DNA of 64,000 bases, taken from Actinopolymorpha alba DSM 45243 (GTDB lineage Bacteria > Actinomycetota > Actinomycetes > Propionibacteriales > Actinopolymorphaceae). The notes under the pieces were generated by a model, which saw only the letters and a list, made by a program, of their open reading frames with translations, ran no database searches and was not told where the DNA came from. Numbering within the stretch: the stretch's first letter is position 1; each line of letters opens with the position of its first letter. The position numbers and the translations under genes were made by a program. The stretch lies in the NCBI RefSeq assembly GCF_000373925.1, contig NZ_KB892744.1, positions 57,368-121,367 on the forward strand. Direction: 5' to 3'. Of the stretch, positions 18,922 to 26,995 are shown in pieces.

Positions 18922-20130
18922 TCAGGTCGGGACGTCCGCGTGCTGCCCGGGGCCGGGGCGCGACCGGCGCAGGCCGGGCGTCAGTGTCACCGACACCGCG
19001 AGCGATGCGAGAGCCATGAGCGTCATGGCCGTGGCGGCGGGCTCGACACCGACGCCGAGGAGGCTCGCGACGGCGCCGCCCACGAGGGCGCCCATCGCCT
19101 GGCCGACCATGAGGCCGGTGCTGTTGAGGCCGAACACCTGACCGCGCGCCTCGCCCTCGGTGTGGGTGACGAGCCGCTCCTGCAGCGGCAGGCTCGCCGA
19201 GTAGCCGATCGAGGCGACGAAGACGAGCAGCGACGCCACGGGCAGCGAGGGCACGAGGACGAACGCGAGGTAGGGCAGCGCGAGGAGGATCCGCAGCGGG
19301 CCAATGAGCCGGTCGCGCACCGGCACGGGTAGGAAGCGTCCGACGACGACGTCGCCGAGGAGCATCCCTGCGGCGCCGACGGCGAACAGCCAGCCGGCAC
19401 GGTCGCCCGCGAAGGGGACGTAGAGCGCCTCGCACCCGACGATGAGGCCGTTGGGCACCCAGAGCGTGAGGAACACCGGCCGCACGATCCGCGAGCCGAG
19501 GAGGCGGCGGTTGACCTCGTGCGAGCGACGCACGACCGACGCGGCGGTAGCCCGCGGCGGGTGGTCGGCGATGCCGAGTCGTACGAGGAGGACCGCGACG
19601 GCGAGGGCGGCGGCTGAGCCGAGGAACAGCTGAGTCGTCGTGAAGTGGAGGAGGAGCAGGCCGCCGAGGCCGAATCCGACGACCTGCATGAGGCCGACCG
19701 CGATGTTGATCGTCGCGCGGCCGAGGACGAACCCGTCGGGCGGCAGGACGTCGGCGACGAGCGCCATCATGCTGCCGCCGAAGGCCGAGTTGACGAGCGG
19801 CGGCAGCGCGAGGAGGACGAACCGCCAGCCCCAGTGGAGCCCGGGCAGCGCCTGGAGCAGGTCGGCGACGAGCGTCGACCCGATGACGACCGTGATGGCC
19901 GTGCGAGGCCGGACGAGGTCGGCGCCGGAGCCGAAGAGGGCCTGCCCGACGAGGCGCAGGAGGGGCGCGCCGAACATCGACAGGCCGGTGAGTACGGGTG
20001 ATCCGGTCGCCTCGTACGTGATGGTGCCGAGGGCGAGGCTCGCGACGGCGTACGAGGCGATGTTGAGGCACTGGGTCAGGAAGAGAACGCGGAACTCGGG
20101 GACGGCGAACAGCTCTCGGTAGGTCCTCAC
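18922..20130 (-). CDS. MFS transporter (MFS_3-like exporter)
   Basis: A 402-residue major facilitator with about 12 helices, starting VRTYRELFAVPEFRVLFLTQ at GTG 20130. LPLQERLVTHTEGEARGQVF, then GLNSTGLMVGQAMGALVGG, is the second-half signature of this exporter group. It is divergent from the ArsR-type regulator at 20192, with only 61 bp between starts, so the regulator most likely controls it. A half-deleted homologous pair exists at 13394-14439. The exported compound is unknown; drug or toxic metabolite efflux is inferred. Confidence 0.85.
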   Translation of the reverse strand: MRTYRELFAVPEFRVLFLTQCLNIASYAVASLALGTITYEATGSPVLTGLSMFGAPLLRLVGQALFGSGADLVRPRTAITVVIGSTLVADLLQALPGLHWGWRFVLLALPPLVNSAFGGSMMALVADVLPPDGFVLGRATINIAVGLMQVVGFGLGGLLLLHFTTTQLFLGSAAALAVAVLLVRLGIADHPPRATAASVVRRSHEVNRRLLGSRIVRPVFLTLWVPNGLIVGCEALYVPFAGDRAGWLFAVGAAGMLLGDVVVGRFLPVPVRDRLIGPLRILLALPYLAFVLVPSLPVASLLVFVASIGYSASLPLQERLVTHTEGEARGQVFGLNSTGLMVGQAMGALVGGAVASLLGVGVEPAATAMTLMALASLAVSVTLTPGLRRSRPGPGQHADVPT

Positions 20131-20167
20131 GGGCCAAGACCCTGCCCCGCAGACCGGCGCCGGCGCT

Positions 20168-20193
20168 AATGTTTCGGGTGGAGGCGAAACGTT
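20168..20193. promoter_or_regulatory. Inverted-repeat operator between MFS and ArsR-type regulator
   Basis: AATGTTTCG (20168-20176) and CGAAACGTT (20185-20193) form arms matching at 8 of 9 bases with an 8-bp spacer. The spacer GGTGGAGG is also the Shine-Dalgarno of the regulator, so bound repressor would occlude its own translation start and the shared promoter region. Confidence 0.6.
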
Positions 20194-21178
20194 GGGGACC
20201 TGGCAGATCTCGGCCGACCTGCTCGCGCGCAGCCGCTTCGTCGTGTCGCCGCGCATCGAGACCGCCGGCGCGCTCAACCACCTCGTCCGCCCGTCCGACC
20301 CCGAGGGGCGGGCCCTCGCGGCCGCGCACAGCCAGGCGTTCCGCGTCATGCTGGACGCGCACCCGGTGCGCCGGGCCGTGCTCGACCACAGCTGGCGGCC
20401 GCGGTGGATATCCGACTGGCTGTGCCTGCCCCCGTTGCCCGGCGGGCGCAGCTTCGCCGAGGAACTCGACGACGTGCGTGCCCTCGGCGACGACTTCGTC
20501 CGGGAGTACCTCGCCGAGAGTTCACCGGACGGCGACCTGCCCGACGTCCTCCTGCGCGACGGCGTCACCGAGCACGCCGTCGAGCTGCTCCAGTGGGTGT
20601 GGACGCACGTCCTCGCGACCGACTGGGCCCGGCGCGAGCGCATCCTGCGGGCCGACGTCGTGTCGCGCACGTCGCGCCTTGCCACCCAGGGCTGGGCCGC
20701 CGTGCTGCGCGACCTCGGTCGCGACCGCGAGTGGGTCGGCGACGGCCACCTGCGCATCAACGACTACGACCTGCCCTCGCGAGTGCTGCCCGACGACGCC
20801 GACCTGTTCTTCGTCCCGGTCAACCACAAGGCGCACTGGGTTGGGTGGCTGCTGCCGCGCCGGTACGCCGTCTACTACCCCGTCACGGGCGCGTTGGCCC
20901 GGGTCGACGCGGGGGAGCCGGACGGCCTCGAACGCCTCGTCGGCCGGGCGCGCGCCACGCTGCTCGTCGCCCTCGAGTCGCCCTCGAGCACCACGGGACT
21001 CGCAGCCACGACCGGCCTGGCCCTCGGATCCGTGGGCGACCACCTCAAGGTGCTCCTCGCCGCGGGCGTCGTGCTCCGACGCCGGTCGGGCCGCGAGGTG
21101 CTCTACTGGCGCACCGCCCTCGGCGACGCCCTCGTCGCCTCCGGCTCCGGACCCGCCGCGGGTGCCCCGGGCGGGTAG
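20192..21178 (+). CDS. ArsR-family winged-helix regulator with DUF5937-type N-terminal domain
   Basis: A 328-residue regulator. The N-terminal 230 residues (FVVSPRIETAGALNHLVRPS; YWRTALGDALV at the end) form the DUF5937-like domain, and residues ~240-310 the winged helix: RATLLVALESPSSTTGLAAT, TGLALGSVGDHLKVLLAAGV, VLRRRSGREVLYWRTALGDA. TTG 20192 follows GGTGGAGG and the operator-like repeat. Divergence from the MFS gene implies local control. No CxC metal motif is present, so it probably senses an organic ligand. Confidence 0.78.
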   Translation: MGTWQISADLLARSRFVVSPRIETAGALNHLVRPSDPEGRALAAAHSQAFRVMLDAHPVRRAVLDHSWRPRWISDWLCLPPLPGGRSFAEELDDVRALGDDFVREYLAESSPDGDLPDVLLRDGVTEHAVELLQWVWTHVLATDWARRERILRADVVSRTSRLATQGWAAVLRDLGRDREWVGDGHLRINDYDLPSRVLPDDADLFFVPVNHKAHWVGWLLPRRYAVYYPVTGALARVDAGEPDGLERLVGRARATLLVALESPSSTTGLAATTGLALGSVGDHLKVLLAAGVVLRRRSGREVLYWRTALGDALVASGSGPAAGAPGG

Positions 21179-21350
21179 CTTCCCATGTACGTGTGTCGGG
21201 TGCGCCCCTACGGTCGGGCTCGGGCAGGAGCACCTGCCTCACCAACCACCACACGGAACACGCGGCTCGGCTCCGGCCACGAGCACCGCGAGCGGGGCGG
21301 GGCGGCGTGACGCCGGGCGTGCCATGGCCAACCCGCTGAGGTACGCGCTT

Positions 21351-21500
21351 TCCTGAACGCTCGCCGTGACAAGATCACACAGGAGGCGGGTCTGCTTGTC
21401 TACCGCACCCGCCGGGTGAGCGGGTTGCGTAGGAGTGAGGTGGCGATGCTGGCAGGCGTCAGCGTCGAGTACTGCACCCGTTTGGAGCGCGGCGATTTCT
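21351..21500 (+). pseudogene. MmyB-like XRE regulator, N-terminal remnant
   Basis: The plus strand reads FLNARRDKITQEAGLLVYRT, RRVSGLRRSEVAMLAGVSVE and YCTRLERGDF, the first 50 residues of MmyB-type helix-turn-helix proteins (FLRxRRxxxxPExxGL...RRVxGLRREEVAxLAGVSxxYYxRLERG). After 21500 the homology ends abruptly in unrelated sequence. No ligand-binding domain remains. Confidence 0.7.
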
Positions 21501-21865
21501 GCTCAAAGGTCTCCGCGGCTGCGATCGCTGCCGCGGCACCCTTCTTGAACAGCTCCTGGTTGTTGAACGGCAAGCCGTGCCCCAAGTCGAACGCCCCAAT
21601 TGGCGCTTGGAAGCGCGTCAATCCCCTGGAACTATCTACGCCGTGCCGCCCGAGGGACCACACGAGATTGCGCTCTTCTTCGTTAAGCAGCTGACGCCAC
21701 ATCCGTGAGGGCACGCGCTCGCTTACCTGCGCATGCGAAATCATCGACACAAGGCGTACAAGGTGTTACACACGGGCTATATGGATCGGGTGGCCACCAT
21801 CCCGACTCACTGAACCGTAGGCGAGCGGCGATCTCACCGACATCAAGAAACTGGAGGATCTGCTC

Positions 21866-22114
21866 ATGGGTCTGTTCGACATGCTCAAAGAGAAGGCGAC
21901 CGAACTCCTCCAAGGAGCCAAGGACCAGGCGGACGAGGCGACCGCGAACATCGACCCGCCAGCCGAGGACCTGTTCGACCAGGCCGTGGAACCTGTCACT
22001 GATGCCGGCCGAACCGTCACGGAGACCGCCGAAGGTGCGATAGACGAGGCCCGGGCTCCGGTCGACGACATCAAGGACAAGCTCACCGGTCCTGAAGGCG
22101 CGACGCCGGTCTGA
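21866..22114 (+). CDS. Small acidic helical protein, possibly Rv0909-type antitoxin-like
   Basis: Eighty-two residues, MGLFDMLKEKATELLQGAKD followed by an acidic, Ala/Thr/Asp-rich region, no membrane segment. ATG 21866 is preceded by TGGAGGAT 8 nt upstream. The opening MGLFDxLKEKA is shared with short stress/antitoxin-like proteins of actinobacteria (Rv0909/MT0933 group), but no toxin gene is next to it. The function is not established. Confidence 0.55.
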   Translation: MGLFDMLKEKATELLQGAKDQADEATANIDPPAEDLFDQAVEPVTDAGRTVTETAEGAIDEARAPVDDIKDKLTGPEGATPV

Positions 22115-22330
22115 CAGGCTCCGTCACCGCCGACCGGATCAAAGCCTCGTGGTCGCGCGGCAGCGGGGCCAAACCGACTTCAGCGCCGGGCAGCCCGGCC
22201 GCCATGCGGGCGGCGCTGATCACCCCACCCGGTGCATCCAGATCAAGCAGGCTCCAGACCGATAGACCGATAGACCGATAGACCGATAGACCGATAGACG
22301 AACGCGGTCACCATCAGCCCGAGGGTGACC
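22115..22330. other. Non-coding or relic segment with an 8-bp microsatellite
   Basis: On the minus strand 22118-22260 reads LDLDAPGGVISAARMAAGL then PGAEVGLAPLPRDHEALIRS, protein-like but without start or clear family. It is followed at 22257 by the GACCGATA tandem repeat. Confidence 0.3.
22257..22299. repeat. Tandem repeat (GACCGATA)x5
   Basis: Five perfect 8-bp units from 22257 to 22296 plus a partial GAC. The period is too short and there are no spacers, so it is a microsatellite-type slippage tract and not a CRISPR array. Confidence 0.9.
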
Positions 22331-22665
22331 ATGGTCAGGACCATCGCCAGGTGGCGCCGCCAGGCCGGGCGGCGCTCGGGACCCGTAGCGCCCTGCCGGT
22401 GCGCAGGCAGGTGGTCAGCTCGCGGCGCAGTGCGCCACGGCCCTGGACAAACAGGGCCTGGTAGATCGCCTCGTGCGAGATACGCATCGATTCATCATCG
22501 GGGAACTCCACCCGCAGGCGTCCAGCGATCTGCTCCGGGCTCCACGCGGTGGCCCACCGCCGATCCTGCCGGCGGCCGTGCCGCCGCCCCTTCCACCGCT
22601 TCGCGTCCGGTGCGCGGCCGGGCGTCCGTCGGGTCGGGTGATCGTGCCGTCCAAGCCGGCGAGGT
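22330..22665 (-). pseudogene. IS30-family transposase fragment
   Basis: The minus strand encodes WSPEQIAGRLRVEFPDDES, MRISHEAIYQALFVQGRGAL and RRELTACLRTGRALRVPS. 'WSPEQIAGRL...D...RISHEAIYQALYVQGRGALRRELT' is diagnostic of the central part of IS30 transposases. The catalytic DDE core downstream and the N-terminus are missing. Confidence 0.8.
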
Positions 22666-22703
22666 CAGCGTTGGCGGGCAACAGGGCCCAGCAGCGCGGA
22701 GGC

Positions 22704-22994
22704 CAGGACCGACTTCCCACAGCCACTCTCGCCTACCAGGGCCAGCAGTCGCCCGGTCGTAGGTGTAGAACGACGGTCGAACGACAGTCCTTGTGTGCAG
22801 GTGAAATCACAGACAGCGATCGGTAAACCGCTGCGCGCGATCTTCACCGTGAAACTGTCGATCGCGGTGAGGATCTTGCGTTCCGGGAGGTGGATGAACA
22901 GATTGCCGGCCTGATGCCAGTCGCCGGTGTGGTCGAAGACGAACCGCTCGCCGTCGATGGTCAGCGCGTTGCTGGGGCCGGCGAAGGTTTCGTT
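22704..22994 (-). pseudogene. Chimeric relic: MBL-fold hydrolase piece joined to ABC ATPase Walker A piece
   Basis: A single open frame contains LTIDGERFVFDHTGDWHQAG NLFIHLPERKILTAI-type text (22825-22994) of a metallo-beta-lactamase-fold protein and, a few residues on, GRLLALVGESGCGKSVLASA (22700-22760), the Walker A region of a Dpp/Opp-type ATPase. Neither domain is complete. It is a fusion of fragments and not a gene. Confidence 0.55.
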
Positions 22995-23360
22995 GGGCAG
23001 CGGCCGATTGGGTCCGGCGGGCGGTCCGTAGGGGGCACCGGCCCGCCGGACGGATTCCCTGCCGCGGGCCAACAAACTCATAACGCCTGCGGGATGCGAA
23101 CCGTGACACGGGTGGGGATCGGCGGCCAGGCGCCCTGGATGCGGCGTTACCCGGTGCCGCCTGACCAGGCGGTCGGTACCAAACGGCGGATCGGCACCGG
23201 GCGAGGCCATTCCAAACCTCAGAAGGGAACCACCGTGTAGCCGGCTGACGTCACCACCGCTTCGACTACAACTCGCCCTACTCCGAAGCCAAGCGGCAGT
23301 CACACGAGCTTTGCGCGCGAGACATGGCGGGGTGTCTGGTGGTGGTTTGGGGGGTCGGTG

Positions 23361-23427
23361 GCGTGGACAGGAACCGTTCGGACGGCCCTCTGGCGGGTGC
23401 GTTTGCGCAGGTCAGCGATTTGTGTCC
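23361..23427 (+). repeat. Imperfect ~67-bp direct repeat, copy A
   Basis: Matches 24102-24168 in the same orientation, sharing the exact core GCAGGTCAGCGATTTG and GGGTGCGTTT. The two copies bracket the hypothetical gene at 23589-24083. Confidence 0.7.
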
Positions 23428-23588
23428 AAAAGCGTTTCCATTTGCGCCCACCGACCGTCGCAGGCTCCATATCGGGTACGGGACCGGGGTATCTCGTAGT
23501 GCCGCTAGGAGGGCCACCGGAATCCGCTTGGCCGACGGGTGCACAGGTGGCCCTGTTTCCGAGCGAGGCCAGGGTTCACACTGAGAGG

Positions 23589-24083
23589 GTGACCAGTTCG
23601 GGCTGGGAACCGATCGTTCGCCGGCAATCGAGGGAAGCGGCGGACCGCGTTGTGCTGCCAGAAGGCGGGCGGCGATACGAATGGATCGGGCTTTTGGTCG
23701 CCCCGGCCGACGACGATGCTGTGCCAGTTATCTCGTCGACGCAGGCGATCGTGGCATTCGAGGCGGCCTGGGGGCGCCGCTGGGGCGGCGACGACGTACC
23801 TGAGGCCGCGCTGATGGTGGCCACGAACGGTGAGTTCTGTTTTGACCCCGGGCCTGGTCTGCGCTTTGCCGCTACCGTCAAGGATCGGCTGGTCTGGGTA
23901 CTCACTTGGAGTCAGGTCCACGCTCTCGTGCACGGCAGAGGGGGGCGTCCTGCGGCGTACGGGCGCGACCCAGCGAAAGGACGGCTCGTTGACGGCACGG
24001 CGATCATCGACGCCACTACGGCAGATGTCCTGGCCGTCCTGGAGGACGGCTCCGAAGTGCCACCCTCGGCCGCCTGCCTGTAG
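23589..24083 (+). CDS. Hypothetical protein flanked by direct repeats
   Basis: A 164-residue protein (VTSSGWEPIVRRQSREAADR..., ending SEVPPSAACL). It has a neutral alpha/beta composition with Trp-rich segments (AFEAAWGRRWGGDD; DRLVWVLTWSQVHAL), no membrane segment, no Cys cluster and no motif I recognise. GTG 23589 follows GAGAGG closely. It sits alone between two copies of a 67-bp repeat, suggesting it travels as mobile-element cargo. Confidence 0.5.
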   Translation: MTSSGWEPIVRRQSREAADRVVLPEGGRRYEWIGLLVAPADDDAVPVISSTQAIVAFEAAWGRRWGGDDVPEAALMVATNGEFCFDPGPGLRFAATVKDRLVWVLTWSQVHALVHGRGGRPAAYGRDPAKGRLVDGTAIIDATTADVLAVLEDGSEVPPSAACL

Positions 24084-24101
24084 GCGCCCCGGCCACCGCA
24101 G

Positions 24102-24168
24102 GGGTGGACAGACGCTCTTCGGGCGGCCCATGGGAGGGTGCGTTTCCGCAGGTCAGCGATTTGCGTCC
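24102..24168 (+). repeat. Imperfect ~67-bp direct repeat, copy B
   Basis: Partner of 23361-23427. It is followed directly by a cluster of TTTGTGTCC-like repeats. Confidence 0.7.
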
Positions 24169-24265
24169 GTTTGTGTCCACAGCCCCCCGACACGGCCATC
24201 CCGAATAGGGGGTACGGGTATCCCGGGCCTGCCCTGATTTGTGTCATTTGTGTCCAATGTGTCCA
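24155..24265 (+). repeat. Iteron-like TTTGTGTCC repeats
   Basis: Copies or near copies of TTTGTGTCC occur at about 24160, 24170, 24237, 24247 and 24256 (and one in copy A at about 23420). The clustering without coding potential resembles replication or transfer-control iterons of actinomycete elements; this is inference. Confidence 0.4.
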
Positions 24266-24406
24266 CGGATCCAGGAGGCGCTCTGCGACAGGGCCGTGAT
24301 GAGCAAGTCCTCTGGCCGGTCCCCGTCGTAGCGCCCCAGTTCGCCAATCATGGCCGCGATCCTGACACAGCACGTACGCAGCCGGCTACGGTCACGTCAA
24401 AGGGAA

Positions 24407-24437
24407 GGCGCCCCAACCCGCGAAGAGTTGGGGCGCC
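24407..24437. terminator. Strong hairpin, possible terminator
   Basis: GGCGCCCCAAC and GTTGGGGCGCC are perfect 11-bp arms with a 9-nt loop. No T-run follows on either strand, so it may be a Rho-independent terminator of the high-GC type or a processing hairpin. Confidence 0.5.
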
Positions 24438-24610
24438 CATCGTCGTGTGCACTTCAGCTGCGGCTGGCTTCTGGCTGGCCGAGATCGACTGTCCCGCCCT
24501 CTCAACCTGCTCGACGTCGATGAGGTGCGAGGAGCTTCCGTTGCCAGGGGTCATCTGGATCTACCCTTCCTGTCGGGCCCGGCTGCATCCGGGCCGTGTG
24601 TTGTTGCTGA

Positions 24611-24641
24611 GCCCCGACCCTTCGTCATTGAGGGTCGGGGC
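24611..24641. terminator. Strong hairpin, likely terminator
   Basis: GCCCCGACCCT and AGGGTCGGGGC pair perfectly across a 9-nt loop, followed on the plus strand by GGCTTTGTGTTGG. On the minus strand it lies downstream of the zinc-finger/tiny-peptide pair and could end that transcript. Confidence 0.55.
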
Positions 24642-24666
24642 GGCTTTGTGTTGGCCGGGTAAGGAG

Positions 24667-24744
24667 TCAGAGTCGTCCGGCGATGGTCACGCCGACGAAG
24701 AGCACGACCAGGGCGAGCAGAGCCCACACCGCGTTGCGGCTCAT
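24667..24744 (-). CDS. Single-helix membrane micropeptide coupled to zinc-finger gene
   Basis: Twenty-five residues: MSRNAVWALLALVVLFVGVT followed by IAGRL. One hydrophobic helix covers most of the chain, so it should insert in the membrane. ATG 24744 overlaps the zinc-finger stop (ATGA), implying coupled translation. A related, decayed frame (MTRDAMWA...GRLRR) is in the same position after the related zinc-finger gene at 12467-12670. Conservation of the coupling argues that it is real; no function is known to me. Confidence 0.6.
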   Translation of the reverse strand: MSRNAVWALLALVVLFVGVTIAGRL

Positions 24745-24962
24745 CGGATCCGCCGTGCAACGTGCTGCTTGTCCAGGTGGGCGAGCAGCTCACCCGAGCC
24801 GGTGTTGACACACCACGCACCGGCAGGCGCTCGACAGTGCGGGCACGGCCGCGACAGCACCCGGGCTGTCGTGTTCAGATCGGCCTGCGTGTAGCCCTGG
24901 TCGGCCAGTTGGCCGGCGTACACCCAGTCGACGATGCCGGTGTCGATGGCGTCGGCGTCCAT
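24741..24962 (-). CDS. Small zinc-finger protein of a mobile-element cassette (copy 2)
   Basis: Seventy-three residues. RPCPHCRAPAGAWC (C-x2-C-x7-C) followed by GELLAHLDKQHVARRIR parallels the protein at 12467-12670 and resembles phage-type zinc-binding domains. ATG 24962 has GGGGAGGG about 6 nt upstream, an excellent ribosome site. It is the first gene of a two-gene unit with the membrane micropeptide. Likely a nucleic-acid-binding accessory protein of an integrative element; this is inferred from motif and setting only. Confidence 0.7.
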   Translation of the reverse strand: MDADAIDTGIVDWVYAGQLADQGYTQADLNTTARVLSRPCPHCRAPAGAWCVNTGSGELLAHLDKQHVARRIR

Positions 24963-25222
24963 TCCGTCCCTCCCCGTTGAGGACGGGTGCGGCGAGACGC
25001 CTCCGCCCGCCGCACCCAAGATGTTGGGCGTGGCGGAGCGGCCAGGACAGTGCGGGGACCAGAGCAGAGAGTCGACCGGCCGCCGCGCCACGGCCAGACG
25101 CTAAGAGGAATAGCGTGCGGAAAACCCGATGATTTCTTGAGATTTCTCACGAGGCGTCTGGTGATGTTCGACCTTGCTGCCTAACGTCGATGGGACAGCG
25201 CCATCGACAGAAGGCAGGGACC

Positions 25223-25426
25223 ATGAAGATCAGATTCCTTGGCAGCGACAGTCAGGGCGGGGGCTGCCCGACGCTCTACGAACTTGAGTCCGGCGAGATC
25301 GTGGTTCAGGGGCAAAAGCTCACCGACCCTGAAGCTCTGGCGGGCGTCCGCGACGTGCTCGACGGCGAGGAGTTCGTAGTCGTGCCTCGCGAACTGCTGG
25401 ATCACCATTGGGCACCGAAGAGGTGA
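25223..25426 (+). CDS. Small protein of DUF397-like operon position, function unknown
   Basis: Sixty-seven residues: MKIRFLGSDSQGGGCPTLYE then LESGEIVVQGQKLTDPEALA and ...EEFVVVPRELLDHHW. ATG 25223 is preceded by AAGGCAGGGA. It is the first gene of a three-gene plus-strand operon with a DUF6879 protein and an XRE-DUF5753 regulator. In actinomycetes the small protein next to XRE-DUF5753 regulators (DUF397 type, as in whiJ/bldB-like clusters) works with the regulator, and a similar role is inferred here. Confidence 0.65.
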   Translation: MKIRFLGSDSQGGGCPTLYELESGEIVVQGQKLTDPEALAGVRDVLDGEEFVVVPRELLDHHWAPKR

Positions 25427-25428
25427 TC

Positions 25429-25965
25429 GTGGACAACCTTGTCAGCGGCGAGGCATTCCTCGACCTGTTCCGCCGGTTCGAATTCACGGCCTACCGGCTC
25501 GAGGTTCGCACCGCCTATGCGGTCCCTGACGAGGATGAGGGATACGCCCGCTTCCTCGCCGGCCAAGACCCTGGTCTGGATTGGTTCGAGCCGTGGCTCA
25601 ACCTCATGAGAGAGCAAACGGGCCTGGGGAAGCGGATTGAGCGGGTGCGGCTCATCGACGATCCGCCATCGGACTATCTGCGGTTCGAATTGTGGGGCAC
25701 ACCGCACAACCTTGCCGCGGGCGAGGACATCCGTTACCTCGACCGCGGCGGAGCTGACCAGTTAGGGCTGCCAGGCTACGACTACTGGCTCTTCGATTCA
25801 CGGCTGCTGGCCCGCTTGCAGTTCGGAGAACGGAACAGGTTCCTCGGCGTGACGCTTGACGAGCGTCCCGCGGAGGTTGCCCAGCACGGATACTGGCGAG
25901 ATGCCGCTTGGCACCATGCCGAGAGCTTCAGCCGCTATATCGAACGGACAGCAACGCACGCGTGA
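25429..25965 (+). CDS. DUF6879-family protein
   Basis: About 178 residues: FLDLFRRFEFTAYRLEVRTA, RVRLIDDPPSDYLRFELWGT, YDYWLFDSRLLARLQFG and a histidine-rich end (HHAESFSRYIERT). This order is typical of DUF6879 (soluble, unknown function). GTG 25429 has AGAGG 6 nt upstream; GTG 25423, overlapping the previous stop, is the alternative. Its TGA overlaps the GTG of the XRE gene, so the two are translated together. Confidence 0.78.
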   Translation: MDNLVSGEAFLDLFRRFEFTAYRLEVRTAYAVPDEDEGYARFLAGQDPGLDWFEPWLNLMREQTGLGKRIERVRLIDDPPSDYLRFELWGTPHNLAAGEDIRYLDRGGADQLGLPGYDYWLFDSRLLARLQFGERNRFLGVTLDERPAEVAQHGYWRDAAWHHAESFSRYIERTATHA

Positions 25966-26822
25966 GCACGAAATTCCAGACGGCACGGACGGCCCTCGGC
26001 GCGCGTCTTCGAGAGATGCGCGCCGAGGCCGGCCTTTCTGGCCGCGGCGTCGCCGAAGCGCTCGGCTGGCCACCCTCGAAGGTATCGAAGCTCGAACATG
26101 GCCGGCAGACCCCGACCAATGAAGACCTTGCAGCATGGGCACGGATCGTGGGTCAGCCGTCGGTCGAGGCAGAGCTCACCGCGAGACTGCGCTCCCTCGA
26201 ATCGCACTACGCATCGTGGAAGCGGCAACTAGCGGCAGGCACCCGGGCCCGCCAGGAGGCGTGGCATGCCGATGAGCAGCGAACACGGATGCTTCGTAAC
26301 TTCGAGGCAGCGTGTATTCCCGGCTTGCTGCAGACCGCAGACTATGCGCGGCACATGTTCATCCGAACCACCGCCTTACACAAGACACCTGCTGACGTCG
26401 AGGAAGGTGTCCGCGCACGGATGCGTCGGCAGCAGGCACTCTACGAGTCGGGTCGCACGTTCCAGTTCCTGATCTGGGAATCGGCCCTTCGCGTCCTGAT
26501 CAGTCCACCGGATGTCATGGCCGGGCAACTCGACCGGCTCGCCGGTCTGATCGGAATGGGCACCCTCACACTCGGCATCGTCCCCCTCGGCGCTTCCCTC
26601 ACCGTCGTGCCCACCCATGGATTCTGGGTCTACGACGAGCGGCTCGTCCGAGTCGAAACGATAGGCGCCGAACTCAAGCTCGTCGACGCAACTGAGATCG
26701 CCCTCTACCTCGACGTATGGCGTCAACTCGATGAGGCGGCAGCATACGGCGCGAGAGCACATCGCATTATCGCTGCGGCCAGAACCGCGCTCGACCCCGA
26801 GATCGCTGCCACGCCTGCATGA
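25962..26822 (+). CDS. XRE-type regulator with DUF5753 domain
   Basis: A 286-residue regulator: helix-turn-helix at residues ~7-65 (LGARLREMRAEAGLSGRGVA; SKVSKLEHGRQTPTNEDLAA) and DUF5753 from about residue 100 (FEAACIPGLLQTADYARHMF ... ALRVLISPPDVMAGQLDRL). These proteins control antibiotic and developmental genes and pair with the small proteins encoded beside them. GTG 25962 overlaps the DUF6879 stop. The target is probably this operon or a distant developmental gene. Confidence 0.88.
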   Translation: MSTKFQTARTALGARLREMRAEAGLSGRGVAEALGWPPSKVSKLEHGRQTPTNEDLAAWARIVGQPSVEAELTARLRSLESHYASWKRQLAAGTRARQEAWHADEQRTRMLRNFEAACIPGLLQTADYARHMFIRTTALHKTPADVEEGVRARMRRQQALYESGRTFQFLIWESALRVLISPPDVMAGQLDRLAGLIGMGTLTLGIVPLGASLTVVPTHGFWVYDERLVRVETIGAELKLVDATEIALYLDVWRQLDEAAAYGARAHRIIAAARTALDPEIAATPA

Positions 26823-26995
26823 CTTTGTCTCGCCGTGGACAAATCCGACGGCGTGCACAGCCGGTGCGGCATGATCAACGGACGCCCGGGGCAAGCCACC
26901 CTCGCCACTGCCGGCCGCGCCCGCGATGGTGGTGGGGCGGAGACGACGGAAAGGCACCCCGGGCGTTCCACGCTCGGCTAAGTTAAGCGCTTCGG

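Noticed and set aside
22257..22299. Regularly spaced repeat as a CRISPR array
   Set aside because: It is an 8-bp tandem with no spacers.
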